A DNA stretch of 64,000 bases from Duganella sp. 1411 (GTDB lineage Bacteria > Pseudomonadota > Gammaproteobacteria > Burkholderiales > Burkholderiaceae_D), in assembly GCF_017833525.1 (NCBI RefSeq), contig NZ_JAFICD010000006.1, positions 124,001 through 188,000 on the forward strand, in the 5' to 3' direction. The notes under the pieces are model-generated. The model worked only from the letters and a program-made list of their open reading frames with translations. It was not told where the DNA came from and searched no databases. Of the stretch, positions 29,536 to 38,570 are shown in pieces. A program made the translations under genes and the position numbers. Each line of letters starts with the position of its first letter. Positions within the stretch are counted from its first letter, which is position 1.

Positions 29536-29560
29536 GAAAAGCCGGGCGCCGCGCCCGGCC
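29536..29560 (-). terminator. Hairpin with minus-strand T run upstream of rnpB
   Basis: GCCGGGCGC and GCGCCCGGC form a 9-bp stem with a single central base, followed on the minus strand by TTTTCT. It would stop leftward transcription before the rnpB promoter. No gene clearly needs it, so the role is inferred. Confidence 0.4.
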
Positions 29561-29598
29561 GTAGAATGACGCGTACCCTATCCCCTTGAGGCCAGACT

Positions 29599-31299
29599 AT
29601 GACGCACCCAACCCGCACCGGCGGCCAGATCCTGGTCGACGCCCTGAAGATCCACGGCGTCGACACCGCTTTCGGCGTACCCGGCGAAAGCTACCTGGAC
29701 GTGCTCGACGCGCTGCACGACTCCGACATCCGCTTCATCATCAACCGCCAGGAGGGCGGCGCCGCCTTCATGGCCGACGCCTACGGCAAGATGACGGGCA
29801 AGCCGGGCATCTGCTTCGTCACCCGCGGCCCCGGCGCGACCAACGCCTCGATCGGCGTGCACACCGCCTACCAGGACTCGACGCCGATGATCCTGTTCAT
29901 CGGCCAGGTCGGCAACGACTTCATCGACCGCGAAGCCTTCCAGGAGATCGACTACCGCCGCATGTACGGCCAGATGGCCAAGTGGGTGGCGCAGATCGAC
30001 CGCGCCGAGCGCATTCCCGAATACCTGGCGCGCGCCTTCCAGGTCGCCACCAGCGGCCGGCCCGGCCCGGTGGTGCTGGCGCTGCCCGAGGACATGCTGA
30101 TCGATACGGCCGAGGTCGCTGACACGCGCCGCTACCAGGCGGTGCAAGCGTCGCCGTCGGCGGCGCAGATCGACGTGCTGCGCGCCATGCTGGCCAGCGC
30201 CAAAAAGCCGCTGGTCCTGCTGGGCGGCGGCGGCTGGAACGCGCAGGCGTGCGCCGACCTGCAGCGCTTCGCCGAGGCCAACGAGCTGCCGGTCGGCTGC
30301 GCCTTCCGCTTCCAGGATTTGCTCGACAACGCCCACCCGAACTACATCGGCGACGTCGGCATCGGCATCAATCCCAAGCTGGCCGCGCGCGTGCGCGAGG
30401 CCGACGTCATCCTGGCCATCGGCCCGCGCCTGGGCGAGATGACCACCGGCGGCTACGCGCTGATCGCCGCGCCGGTGCCGGCGCAGCGGCTGATCCACGT
30501 GCACGCGGACGCCGAGGAACTGGGCAGCGTCTATCAGGCGGAATTGATGATCAACAGCGGCATGCCGCAGATCGCGGCCATGCTGGCGGCGATGGCGCCG
30601 GTCGACGCCGGCGCGTGGCGCGCCTCGGTGGCCGAGGCCAAGGCCGAGCTGGCGGCGTGGCAGCTGCAGCCGGCGATTTTCCAGGACGGCCAGGCGCCGC
30701 TGGACCTGTGGCAAGTGGTGCAGCAGATCGACAAGATCGCCCCGCACGACACCATCATCACCAACGGCGCCGGCAACTACGCCACGTGGGCGCACCGCTT
30801 CCACAGCTACGGCGGCATGCGCACGCAGCTGGCGCCGACCAGCGGCGCGATGGGCTACAGCGTGCCGGCCGGCGTCGCCGCCAAGATCATCGACCCGAAA
30901 CGCACGGTGATCACCTTCGCCGGCGACGGCGAATACATGATGAACGGCCAGGAGCTGGCGACGGCGGTGCAGTACCAGGCGGGGGTGGTCATCATCGTCT
31001 TCAACAACGGCATGTTCGGCACCATCCGCATGCACCAGGAGCGCGACTATCCGGGCCGCGTATCGGGGACGGAGCTGCACAATCCGGATTTCGCCGCGCT
31101 GGCGGTGGCGTACGGCGCGCACGGCGAGGTGGTCGACAAGACGGAGCAATTCGGCCCGGCGCTCGAGCGCGCGCTGGCGCACGCCAACCGGCACAATCTG
31201 CCGGCGCTGATCGAGTTGCGCTACGACGGCAACCTGATCACGCCCGGCGCCACGCTCGAGACGATCCGCAAGAACGCCGAGGCGGCGAAAAAAACCTAG
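29599..31299 (+). CDS. Thiamine-diphosphate-dependent acetolactate-synthase-like enzyme
   Basis: A 566-residue protein with the three-domain layout of acetohydroxyacid synthase large subunits. The N-terminal pyrimidine domain has FGVPGESYLDVLDAL and the catalytic glutamate in NRQEGGAAFMADAYG. A central domain follows, then a C-terminal ThDP/Mg motif running from FAGDGEYMMNGQEL to VFNNGMFG. No small regulatory subunit gene (ilvN) is next to it, so a catabolic or other 2-oxoacid lyase/ligase role is as likely as valine synthesis. The ATG is preceded by TTGAGGCCAG. It is monocistronic. Confidence 0.85.
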   Translation: MTHPTRTGGQILVDALKIHGVDTAFGVPGESYLDVLDALHDSDIRFIINRQEGGAAFMADAYGKMTGKPGICFVTRGPGATNASIGVHTAYQDSTPMILFIGQVGNDFIDREAFQEIDYRRMYGQMAKWVAQIDRAERIPEYLARAFQVATSGRPGPVVLALPEDMLIDTAEVADTRRYQAVQASPSAAQIDVLRAMLASAKKPLVLLGGGGWNAQACADLQRFAEANELPVGCAFRFQDLLDNAHPNYIGDVGIGINPKLAARVREADVILAIGPRLGEMTTGGYALIAAPVPAQRLIHVHADAEELGSVYQAELMINSGMPQIAAMLAAMAPVDAGAWRASVAEAKAELAAWQLQPAIFQDGQAPLDLWQVVQQIDKIAPHDTIITNGAGNYATWAHRFHSYGGMRTQLAPTSGAMGYSVPAGVAAKIIDPKRTVITFAGDGEYMMNGQELATAVQYQAGVVIIVFNNGMFGTIRMHQERDYPGRVSGTELHNPDFAALAVAYGAHGEVVDKTEQFGPALERALAHANRHNLPALIELRYDGNLITPGATLETIRKNAEAAKKT

Positions 31300-31314
31300 C
31301 CGGCGACGTTCCCA

Positions 31315-31377
31315 CCCCGTATGCGGTTGGCGATACGCGCGCCGCGCCGCTTAGGGGTCGTACCCCCGGTTCCGGAT
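31315..31377. repeat. Dispersed GC-rich repeat, family 2, copy 2
   Basis: ACCCCGTATGCGGTTGGCGATACGC followed within a few bases by CCGCGCCGCTTAGGGGTCGTACCC aligns almost base for base with 8884-8935. It also lies just after a stop codon. Further GC-rich inverted segments continue to about 31430. Confidence 0.65.
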
Positions 31378-31449
31378 AGGGGCTTCGCCCCGCCGGCCCA
31401 TTGGCCCGGCCCCCGCTTGGGGGCACGGGTTATCGGATCGCCAAACCAA

Positions 31450-31986
31450 TCAGGACGCCGCCTCGGACGCCGGCGCCTCGACTTCCTTCTCCTTGTTCTT
31501 CTTCGTCTCCGGGCACGCGCGGCAGGTGCCGGCCTTGCGCCCGAAATCGGTCACCAGCGGCAGCCGCATCGGCACCGCCTCGTCGCCGCAATAGCCGCCG
31601 TCGAGCACCAGCGTCTTGCCGCCGTCGGCGATCTTGCCGCTGATGGTGCGCTCCTCCTCGTCGGGCGGACGCACGGTGAAATACATCTGCCGTCCGCGCG
31701 GATCGATATTGACGTCGCTGGCCACCACGGGCCAGCTCAAGCCGCCCGCCGTGTACTCATACAGCACCGTGTCGACCTCCGCGAAGCGCTGCAGCGTGAT
31801 GCGCTGGCCGCCGAATTCGCCGCTGTCGGCGTGGATGCACAAATCGGAAAACACCACCATGCCGTAACGCGGCAGGCCGCCCGTGGCCGCCGGCTTGCGC
31901 GCCGCCTTGGGCGCGGCCAGCACGGCGCACGAAGCGAGCAGCATGGCGCCGAAGGCGGCGCGTCGTTTCATCATCATGGTCGTCAT
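31450..31986 (-). CDS. Exported or lipid-anchored protein of unknown function
   Basis: A 178-residue protein I do not recognise. A basic and hydrophobic start (MKRRAAFGAMLLASCAVLAAP) is a signal peptide; LASC fits a lipobox, so it may be a lipoprotein. The mature part has two cysteines in the middle (LCIH, GYCGD), a CRAC pair near the end, and a charged low-complexity tail (KKNKEKEVEAPASEAAS). Start is uncertain, since a run of four in-frame ATGs lies between 31986 and 31969. It is oriented like the porin gene but separated from it by a terminator. Confidence 0.6.
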   Translation of the reverse strand: MTTMMMKRRAAFGAMLLASCAVLAAPKAARKPAATGGLPRYGMVVFSDLCIHADSGEFGGQRITLQRFAEVDTVLYEYTAGGLSWPVVASDVNIDPRGRQMYFTVRPPDEEERTISGKIADGGKTLVLDGGYCGDEAVPMRLPLVTDFGRKAGTCRACPETKKNKEKEVEAPASEAAS

Positions 31987-32002
31987 CAATTAAAACGCTT
32001 TC

Positions 32003-32040
32003 AGAAAAGAACAACGGCTGCACCAGGCAGCCGTTGTTGA
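32003..32040 (-). terminator. Rho-independent terminator of the porin gene
   Basis: A 12-bp perfect stem, AACAACGGCTGC and GCAGCCGTTGTT with a 6-nt loop, is followed on the minus strand by CTTTTCT. It lies about 20 nt after the porin stop codon. Confidence 0.8.
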
Positions 32041-32061
32041 TACTAACTCTGAATGAACAGA

Positions 32062-33138
32062 TTAGAAGCTGTGTTTCACGCCAACGTTGAAGGCCTTGTC
32101 GCCCGTACCGGCTTCGGTGTTGTTACCAACGGTGTAGCCAGCGCCGTTTTTGTTTTTGATCTTAGCGTAAGCCAGGTAAGCGCTGGTGCGCTTCGACAGG
32201 TTGTACGAGTAGCCAACGCCCCACTGATCAGCGTCACGGTTCGCGAACTCTTTGTCGTTCTTTTTGATGTACGAAGCCATCACGGTGCCGTTGCCGACTG
32301 GCGCGGACACGCCGATCAGCGCGTCGGTGCTGTCTTGCGAAGCGACTGGAGCGACAACGTAGCCGAACGAGTTAGCGGTGTTGTTCAAAGGCGCGCTGTT
32401 CAGGCCCTTGTCTTTGCCGTAGGCTGCGAACACTTTAACGACTTTGAAGTCGTAGTTGGCGGCGATCAGCGCGTTGTGGCCGATGTTGTTGGTCTTGACG
32501 GTGCCGGTGTCGTTGTTACGGTTGTTGTAAGCAGCGGACACGTTCAGGCCCCAGTTGCTGTAGCCGATCGATGCACCCAGCTGACGCTGTGCGCTCGAAT
32601 CGCCAGCGGTTTCGCCCAGGCTGTACGAAGCAGCGCCCGAGAAACCGTACAGCGATGGGGTCTTGTAGACCACGGCGTTGTCGTTGCGGGTCATCGCGCC
32701 GGCAACCGGGAACAGGTTTTTAGCGGTGCCAGCGTAGCCCATTGCGAACGGGTCAGCCACGTCGCGCAGGGTTTCGTAGTAAGGCGTGTACTGACGACCG
32801 ATGGTCAGGGTACCGGCTTGCTTCGAGCTCAGACCGACGTAAGCTTCGCGGTTGAACAGGCGGTTGTTGGTGTTGTCCAGCGAACCGTCGTCGATGCGCA
32901 CGCCGGCTTCCAGCTTGAAGATGGCGCTCAAACCGCTGCCCAGGTCTTCAGTGCCTTTGAAACCGATACGGGAAGCCGAAGCGACGCCGCTCTGTACTTT
33001 GGTGACGTTACCAGCAGCACCGCCGCGCTCGGAGGTCAGGCCGGCATCGACGATACCGTACATAACGACGTTCGATTGCGCCATAGCTACGTTGCTCAGG
33101 GCGCCCAGGATGGCGATGGAGATCAGGGATTTTTTCAT
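32062..33138 (-). CDS. Gram-negative trimeric porin (Burkholderiales type)
   Basis: A 358-residue outer-membrane general porin. The signal peptide is MKKSLISIAILGALSNVAMA with cleavage before QSNVVMYGIVD. The start of the mature protein, SRIGFKGTEDLGSGLSAIFKLEAG and the C-terminal GVKHSF (Phe end, the BAM signal) are hallmarks of the Neisseria/Burkholderia porin family. It probably forms a 16-strand barrel. AAGGAAAC precedes the ATG. Codon use is visibly biased to a few codons, suggesting high expression. Confidence 0.95.
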   Translation of the reverse strand: MKKSLISIAILGALSNVAMAQSNVVMYGIVDAGLTSERGGAAGNVTKVQSGVASASRIGFKGTEDLGSGLSAIFKLEAGVRIDDGSLDNTNNRLFNREAYVGLSSKQAGTLTIGRQYTPYYETLRDVADPFAMGYAGTAKNLFPVAGAMTRNDNAVVYKTPSLYGFSGAASYSLGETAGDSSAQRQLGASIGYSNWGLNVSAAYNNRNNDTGTVKTNNIGHNALIAANYDFKVVKVFAAYGKDKGLNSAPLNNTANSFGYVVAPVASQDSTDALIGVSAPVGNGTVMASYIKKNDKEFANRDADQWGVGYSYNLSKRTSAYLAYAKIKNKNGAGYTVGNNTEAGTGDKAFNVGVKHSF

Positions 33139-33928
33139 TACATGTTTCCTTCAGTTGTGTTGCTGTAAAAAGGCATAGCTAGTAGTGCGGCTAAATACGG
33201 TGCTTATCGGCGTCACCAGCAGGCGCCGTATGTGCGTGAGGGCAAACTCCCCAGCTGCCACTGTGCGGTCCCATCAGGCGGAACGCGCTCACTTAGTTGC
33301 GGCCGATTTAATCGACGCTCGCAATGTCCGCGGTGCGCAAAGGCACCGGAGGCGGCACTATACTGATGCTTATCGACTCCAGCAAGGGTCAAAAACGTTC
33401 ATGCTGCAACGCGTCGATCCTTGTCAGATTTTTAAAACATCCGTATTTTACCGCATCGCAATATTTCATGCCGAGCAAGCGAACTAGCCCAGATTTCCGC
33501 ACGATGAACTTCATGCAGCGACCCGTTTTGCGAGCCGCCCTAGTGACAAATGCAAGATCAATGCATGCGTACTACATCGTTGTCGGACCAAGTAAAAATA
33601 GCCACTTTGCTATTTCTGGCGCTATTTTATACTGAAGCCCCGGGAAGGACCTCCCCACTCAATGGTAATAAGCTAACAACCCGCGACAATGTTTGGAGTT
33701 GAAATACAGCAAAATAGCCATCAAACCAACTTTGATCATAGTGTTACACCACTAAACCAGTGGTAAATTCTGTCCACGGAGCAACTATTGCGGTGCATCA
33801 GCAATTTGTAAGAAATTGCTACCTGTTGCGCACACACCACATATTTCGCACCAATCCGACACATTGTTGCCCCAAAGCAGTGAGAGTACGGCCCCGCCGG
33901 CGCCCGGCCCGCATGAGCCGCACTCATA
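33139..33928. other. Gene-free region between porin and chemoreceptor genes
   Basis: About 790 bp without a convincing gene; two open frames of about 100 codons lack ribosome sites and family features. It must hold the porin promoter. Noted elements are a hairpin ACCACT-AAACC-AGTGGT at 33746-33762 and several AAATAGC/GCTATTT inverted copies around 33595-33635 and 33711-33719. No function can be assigned. Confidence 0.4.
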
Positions 33929-35581
33929 TCAGGCACGCCGGCGCGCCGGCTCCGGCAGGCGCGCGGCCGGCACCTCGCGGCTGGCCGACGGCACCACGCG
34001 CATCGGCGCCCGCTGCGCCGGCGCCGCATCGAGCCGGAACACGGCCACCAGGCCGGCCAACGCGCCGGCCTGTTCCTGCATGCTGTGCGAGGCGGCCGTG
34101 GCCTGCTCCACCAGCGCCGCGTTTTGCTGGGTGACGGCGTCCATCTCGGCGATGGCCGCGTTGACCTGCTCGATGCCGGCCCGCTGCTCCTGGCCGGCCG
34201 AGGTGATCTCGCCCATGATATCGGTCACGCGGCGCACGCTGACGACCACCTCCTCCATCGTCGCGCCGGCCTGCTCGACCAGCCTGCTGCCCGCCTCGAC
34301 CTGGTCGACCGAATCGCTGATCAATTCCTTGATCTCCTTGGCCGCCGCCGCCGAGCGCTGGGCCAGGTTGCGCACCTCGGAGGCCACCACGGCGAAGCCG
34401 CGCCCTTGCTCGCCGGCGCGCGCCGCCTCGACGGCCGCGTTCAGCGCCAGGATGTTGGTCTGGAAGGCGATGCCGTCGATCACGCCGATGATGTCGACGA
34501 TCTTGCGCGACGACTGGTTGATGGAACCCATCGTGTCGACCACCCGCGACACCACGGCGCCGCCCTGTTGCGCCACCGCCGACGCGCTCAGCGCCAGCGC
34601 GTTGGCTTCGCTGGCGCTGGCCGCGTTCTGCTGCACCGTGCTGGTCAGCTCCTCCATCGAGGCGGCGGTCTCCTCCAGCGAGCTGGCCTGCTGCTCGGTG
34701 CGGGCCGACAGGTCGACATTGCCGGCGGCGATCTGGCCGGACGCGGTGGCGATGGTGTCGGTGCCGGCGCGCACCCGGCCGACGATGTCGGCCAGGCTGT
34801 CGCGCATCGACTTCATCGCGAACAGCAGGCTGTCGCGGTCGTTCGGGCGGGTGAGCACCTCGACCGCCAGCTGGCCGGCGGCGATCTGGCCGGCGATCTG
34901 GACCGCGTAGTCGGGCTCGCCACCGAGGCGCTTGACCAGCCAGTTGGTGATCGTGGCCGCGCCCAGCGCGCCGAGCACGACGCTGCCGGCCAGCAGGCCG
35001 ATGATCCACAGGCGCGCCGACGCGTAGGTGGCGTCGCCGTGCCGGGCGGCGTCGATGCCGCCGTCGCCGTACAGCTGGACGAGCTTGTCGATCTGGCCGC
35101 GCAACGACACGATCAGCTTGTTCGACTCGCCGCGGATCAGCGCCTTGGCGGCGGCGTCGTCGCCGGCGCGCACGGCCGCGCGGATCTTGCCGTCTTCCAC
35201 CATGTAGCGCTCCCACATCGACAGGAAGCCGTCATACAGTTGTTTTTCCTCCGCCGTGGCGATCAGCTTGACGTAATCGGCCTGCATCCTGCCCAGGTCG
35301 ACCAGGTCGTTGGCGATCACCTTGTCGTACTTGTCCATGTCCTTGGGGTCGCTGGAGATGATGTACTGGAACTCGCGGGTGCGCACGCGCGCCACCTGCG
35401 CCTTGAGGTCCTGCACCACGCGCATCGCCGGCATCCAGCGCGACGACAGCGCCGCCGCGGTGGCGTTGACTTGCGCCAGCTGGGCGATCGAGAACATGCC
35501 GACCACGGCGGTCAGCAGCAGCACGGCGGCGAACGCCATGCCCAGCTTGGTGGCCAGTTTGAGGTCTTGTAGCCATTTCAT
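33929..35581 (-). CDS. Methyl-accepting chemotaxis protein
   Basis: Inner-membrane chemoreceptor, 550 residues, about the size of Tar. TM1 is about residues 11-30 ([19 protein letters not shown]), followed by a four-helix-bundle sensor (to about 185), TM2 (about 192-210), a HAMP region and the signalling domain. The hairpin tip is the highly conserved [20 protein letters not shown] and [19 protein letters not shown]. There is no NWETF-like tail for CheR docking. The start at 35581 ([14 protein letters not shown]) is supported by AAGGA 8 nt upstream. The ligand is unknown and no chemotaxis kinase genes are adjacent. Confidence 0.95.
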   Translation of the reverse strand: MKWLQDLKLATKLGMAFAAVLLLTAVVGMFSIAQLAQVNATAAALSSRWMPAMRVVQDLKAQVARVRTREFQYIISSDPKDMDKYDKVIANDLVDLGRMQADYVKLIATAEEKQLYDGFLSMWERYMVEDGKIRAAVRAGDDAAAKALIRGESNKLIVSLRGQIDKLVQLYGDGGIDAARHGDATYASARLWIIGLLAGSVVLGALGAATITNWLVKRLGGEPDYAVQIAGQIAAGQLAVEVLTRPNDRDSLLFAMKSMRDSLADIVGRVRAGTDTIATASGQIAAGNVDLSARTEQQASSLEETAASMEELTSTVQQNAASASEANALALSASAVAQQGGAVVSRVVDTMGSINQSSRKIVDIIGVIDGIAFQTNILALNAAVEAARAGEQGRGFAVVASEVRNLAQRSAAAAKEIKELISDSVDQVEAGSRLVEQAGATMEEVVVSVRRVTDIMGEITSAGQEQRAGIEQVNAAIAEMDAVTQQNAALVEQATAASHSMQEQAGALAGLVAVFRLDAAPAQRAPMRVVPSASREVPAARLPEPARRRA

Positions 35582-36042
35582 GATTTGATTCCTTAAAAGA
35601 GGTCGTCCGGGGGCGGGTGTCGGCGCAGCGGCGACACGGCCCACCGGCATTAACAAGAAGCTAACTATGCTGTAATTTCCACAAGGCAATATCGTACTTC
35701 ATTGCAACATTTCCTGCTTGGAATGAAAGACCGGGCGGCCCGGCCAGGCCGCCGGTGCGGCCGAGGCCGCATGTTTCCTGGGAAAACCGCGCAAATGCCC
35801 GCCAAAACGGCCGCCAAACAATCCCTCAGGTATTGCCAAGACAACCAACATTCGCACGGCGAATACGTAGTTTCCACATGGACATATTTGTTATATCAAG
35901 GCACGGCTAAAGATTATTTAGTATGAACGATTGCTTAATATTTCATCAAAAACATCTTCTTTCATAGGAGAACTGGTCAGTGCTGTTATGAAAACTATCA
36001 TCTTGCAAGGAAACAATTCCAAAAGTTAAGATCCGGGCCCAT

Positions 36043-36058
36043 ATTTCCGATCGGAAAT
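36043..36058. promoter_or_regulatory. Perfect 16-bp palindrome upstream of the dioxygenase gene
   Basis: ATTTCCGATCGGAAAT is a perfect inverted repeat ending 19 bp before the dioxygenase start codon, directly before its ribosome site. Its position fits a repressor operator or an RNA hairpin in the leader. Confidence 0.45.
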
Positions 36059-36077
36059 TCATTCAAGGAGCCACCGG

Positions 36078-37073
36078 ATGCCCGCCATGCACGCACAACC
36101 CCGCAACATCATCGTCGTCCCGCGCGATTTCGCCTGGGCGCAGGACTTGACATCGATCGTCGACATCGTCGCGCGCCATTTCAGCGATTTCAACGGCAAC
36201 GGTTTTTATCCGCATCCGGACGAGGTGCGGCTGCAGCGCGAACTGCGCGCCGTGCCGGCGCTGGGCCGGCTCGGCGCCCTGCTCGGCCGCGTGAAGGCGC
36301 GCGGCGTGGCCATCTCCAACCTCGGCCTGGGCGCGCTCGGCGAAGCCCAACGCAACGCCGTGCTGTACGCGATCGCGCTATGCCGCGGCTTCCCGACGTC
36401 GACCGACCAGCGCACCCGGCGGGTGGCCTGGGACGTGCGCGCCCGCGCCGGCAGCGAGCGGCAGTCGCGCTTTGCGACCTTCTCCGAGCGCGTCGGCGGC
36501 GCCGACATGCATACCGACTCTTCGTTTTATCCGATGCCTGAGGAGCAGTTTCTTTTGTACGTGGTGGCGGCCGCCCGCTGCAACGGCGGCGAATCGCTGC
36601 TGATCGACGTCGAGGACGTCCACGCCGAATTGCTGCGCAGCCGCGAGGGCCGCGCCGCCTACGCGCTGCTGAGCAAGACGGCGCTGCCGTTCCGCGTGCC
36701 GTCGGTGTACGCGGCCAACGAGGAGCAGCTCGAATACCACATGGCGACGGTGTTCCACCGGCCGGCCGCGCTCGACGGCGCGCTGGCCATGCGCTGGCGC
36801 TACGACGCCATCGTCAAAGGCCTGGCCGCGCGGCCCGAGCTCGACAACGGCGCGCTGCGCGCCGCGGTCGAACTGGTCAACGACATCGTCGAGCGGCGCG
36901 CGCCGCGCTTCCATCGGCAGTTGCCGGACGATACACTGTTGTGGGCGGACAACCAGCGCACCCTGCACGGCCGCGCCCCGTACAGCGATCCGGAGCGTCA
37001 TTTGATCCGCATCCGCATTTCCAACACGCCCAACGCGGACCGTATCGGCCCGTCCGGCATTTCGGCAGATTAA
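36078..37073 (+). CDS. TauD/TfdA-like Fe(II)/2-oxoglutarate dioxygenase
   Basis: A 331-residue enzyme of the clavaminate-synthase/TauD superfamily. The metal-binding facial triad is visible: His and Asp in ADMHTDSSF (about residues 153-161) and the distal His in DNQRTLHGRAPYSD. The arginine expected to bind 2-oxoglutarate is in HLIRIRIS. Such enzymes hydroxylate or desaturate small acids, or release sulfite or amines; the substrate is unknown. AAGGAG precedes the ATG. The AEC transporter follows after 2 nt, so import or export of the substrate or product is probably coupled. Confidence 0.85.
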   Translation: MPAMHAQPRNIIVVPRDFAWAQDLTSIVDIVARHFSDFNGNGFYPHPDEVRLQRELRAVPALGRLGALLGRVKARGVAISNLGLGALGEAQRNAVLYAIALCRGFPTSTDQRTRRVAWDVRARAGSERQSRFATFSERVGGADMHTDSSFYPMPEEQFLLYVVAAARCNGGESLLIDVEDVHAELLRSREGRAAYALLSKTALPFRVPSVYAANEEQLEYHMATVFHRPAALDGALAMRWRYDAIVKGLAARPELDNGALRAAVELVNDIVERRAPRFHRQLPDDTLLWADNQRTLHGRAPYSDPERHLIRIRISNTPNADRIGPSGISAD

Positions 37074-37075
37074 GC

Positions 37076-37990
37076 ATGCTCGCAGCCATCCTTCCCGTCT
37101 TCCTGATCATTTTGCTGGGCGTGGCGATCCGCCGCTACGCCTGGCTGCCGGAGGCCTTCTTCCCGTCGATTGAAAAGTTCTCGTACAACATCTGCTTCCC
37201 GGCGCTGCTGTTCGCCGGCACCGCCCGCCTGAGCTTCCGCTCGGCCGAGGTCGGCGACCTGGCGCTGGCCACCCTGCTGCCGACGGCGCTGATCGTCGTC
37301 GCCGCGGTGCTGGCGCTGCTGGCGGCGCGCGCCCTGCCCGACGCGGCGCGCTCGTCGGTGGTGCAGGGCGCGATGCGGCCCAACACCTACTTCGGCATCG
37401 CCGTCTCGAGCTTGTTTTTCGCCCCGCCGACGGCCGCGCTGGTGATGCTGTCATTGGCGCTGTGCCTGCCGGTGGTGAACGTCATCGCGGTCGTCGCGCT
37501 GTCGTGGTGGAGCGGCGTGCCGACCGATTTCGCCAGGATCGCCAGGGCGCTGGCGGGCAACCCCATCATCCTGTCGACGCTGGCCGGCGTGGCGTTCAGC
37601 TTATCGGGCCTGCCGATGCCGGCGCCGTTGATGAACACGCTCGACATCCTCGGCCGCGCGGCCTTGTGCCTGGGGCTGGTCTGCGTCGGCAGCGGGCTGG
37701 TGTTTTCGTTGCGGGGGTTGCGTCCGCTGGCGCTCGGGTTCACGTCGCTGCTCAAGCTGATCGCCATGCCGCTGATCGCGGCCAAGGTGTGTTTGATGTT
37801 TGCCGTTTCGGCGCCGGTGGCGCTGGCGGCCTGCTTCTACTGCGCGCTGCCGACCGCGCCCAACGCCTACATCATGGCCAGGCAGATGGGCGGCGACACC
37901 CGGCTGATGGCGTCGCTGATCACGCTGCAAACGCTGCTGGCGGCGCTGACGGTGCCGCTGAGCCGCCATTTCCTGCAATGGCTGGCATAG
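37076..37990 (+). CDS. AEC-family (auxin efflux carrier-like) transporter
   Basis: A 304-residue inner-membrane protein with about ten helices in two inverted halves, as in bacterial AEC proteins (malonate and related acid carriers). Typical blocks are MLAAILPVFLIILLGVAIRR, EKFSYNICFPALLFAG, NTYFGIAVSSLFF and ALPTAPNAYIMARQMGGD. The ATG is 2 nt after the dioxygenase stop, so both genes form a two-gene operon. The substrate is likely an organic acid but cannot be named. Confidence 0.9.
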   Translation: MLAAILPVFLIILLGVAIRRYAWLPEAFFPSIEKFSYNICFPALLFAGTARLSFRSAEVGDLALATLLPTALIVVAAVLALLAARALPDAARSSVVQGAMRPNTYFGIAVSSLFFAPPTAALVMLSLALCLPVVNVIAVVALSWWSGVPTDFARIARALAGNPIILSTLAGVAFSLSGLPMPAPLMNTLDILGRAALCLGLVCVGSGLVFSLRGLRPLALGFTSLLKLIAMPLIAAKVCLMFAVSAPVALAACFYCALPTAPNAYIMARQMGGDTRLMASLITLQTLLAALTVPLSRHFLQWLA

Positions 37991-38570
37991 GACATTCCCG
38001 TCGCAAAACTGTGCGCTGCCGCCCTGCGCATCAAGGTATGATCCAACAGAAACTTGCGGCGTCGATCGGGAGCGCTGGCGCCTGGCGCCGTCGCGGCGGG
38101 CCCACACCGGCGCAGGTCACGCGGCGCGGGCCGGAAACCGGGCGGGTTTATGACCAAAAGTTACGTCCAAGGCAGGACCATGGCCTTCGGACGGCTTGCA
38201 CGGACGGCCCCGTCGGAACGTCCCGTGGCCACCCCGGACCAGGCGCACGACGTGGCACAGAGCAGAAATTCCGCTGCGCGCAACAGCCAGGGTCATTATT
38301 TTCCAAGGTTACAAAATATTTTGTCCCGGACAATTCAGGGGCAAAGGCGATAATCAGTTAATTAGTTCTCAATGTCAACTGCATGTCGTGGACAAGGTGT
38401 TTAGTACTGCTTGGCCGTACCGAAATCAACTTTGGACGTGGAAACTTTTGGGCCCAAAACGAAGGTAAAATGCAGGTCGCGCCGGATCAGAACCGCTTCC
38501 AGCGCAGCGCACCCCGACCCTGTGCCAACACTCGCGACTGTCAAAAACGGCAGCCGCTTAAGATTCTCTA
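37991..38570. other. Intergenic region upstream of the B12-binding MerR regulator
   Basis: About 580 bp without a credible gene. A perfect palindrome ACAAAATATTTTGT lies at 38311-38324. AT content rises from about 38280 onward, as expected for promoter DNA. No Shine-Dalgarno sequence is seen before the regulator start at 38571. Confidence 0.4.

Noticed and set aside
33185-33635. Two overlapping open frames of about 100 codons between porin and chemoreceptor genes
   Set aside because: No ribosome sites, no hydrophobic or domain pattern, and composition like intergenic DNA.
35702-35926. A 74-codon + strand frame before the dioxygenase gene
   Set aside because: It covers the presumed chemoreceptor promoter, lacks a ribosome site and shows no recognisable pattern.
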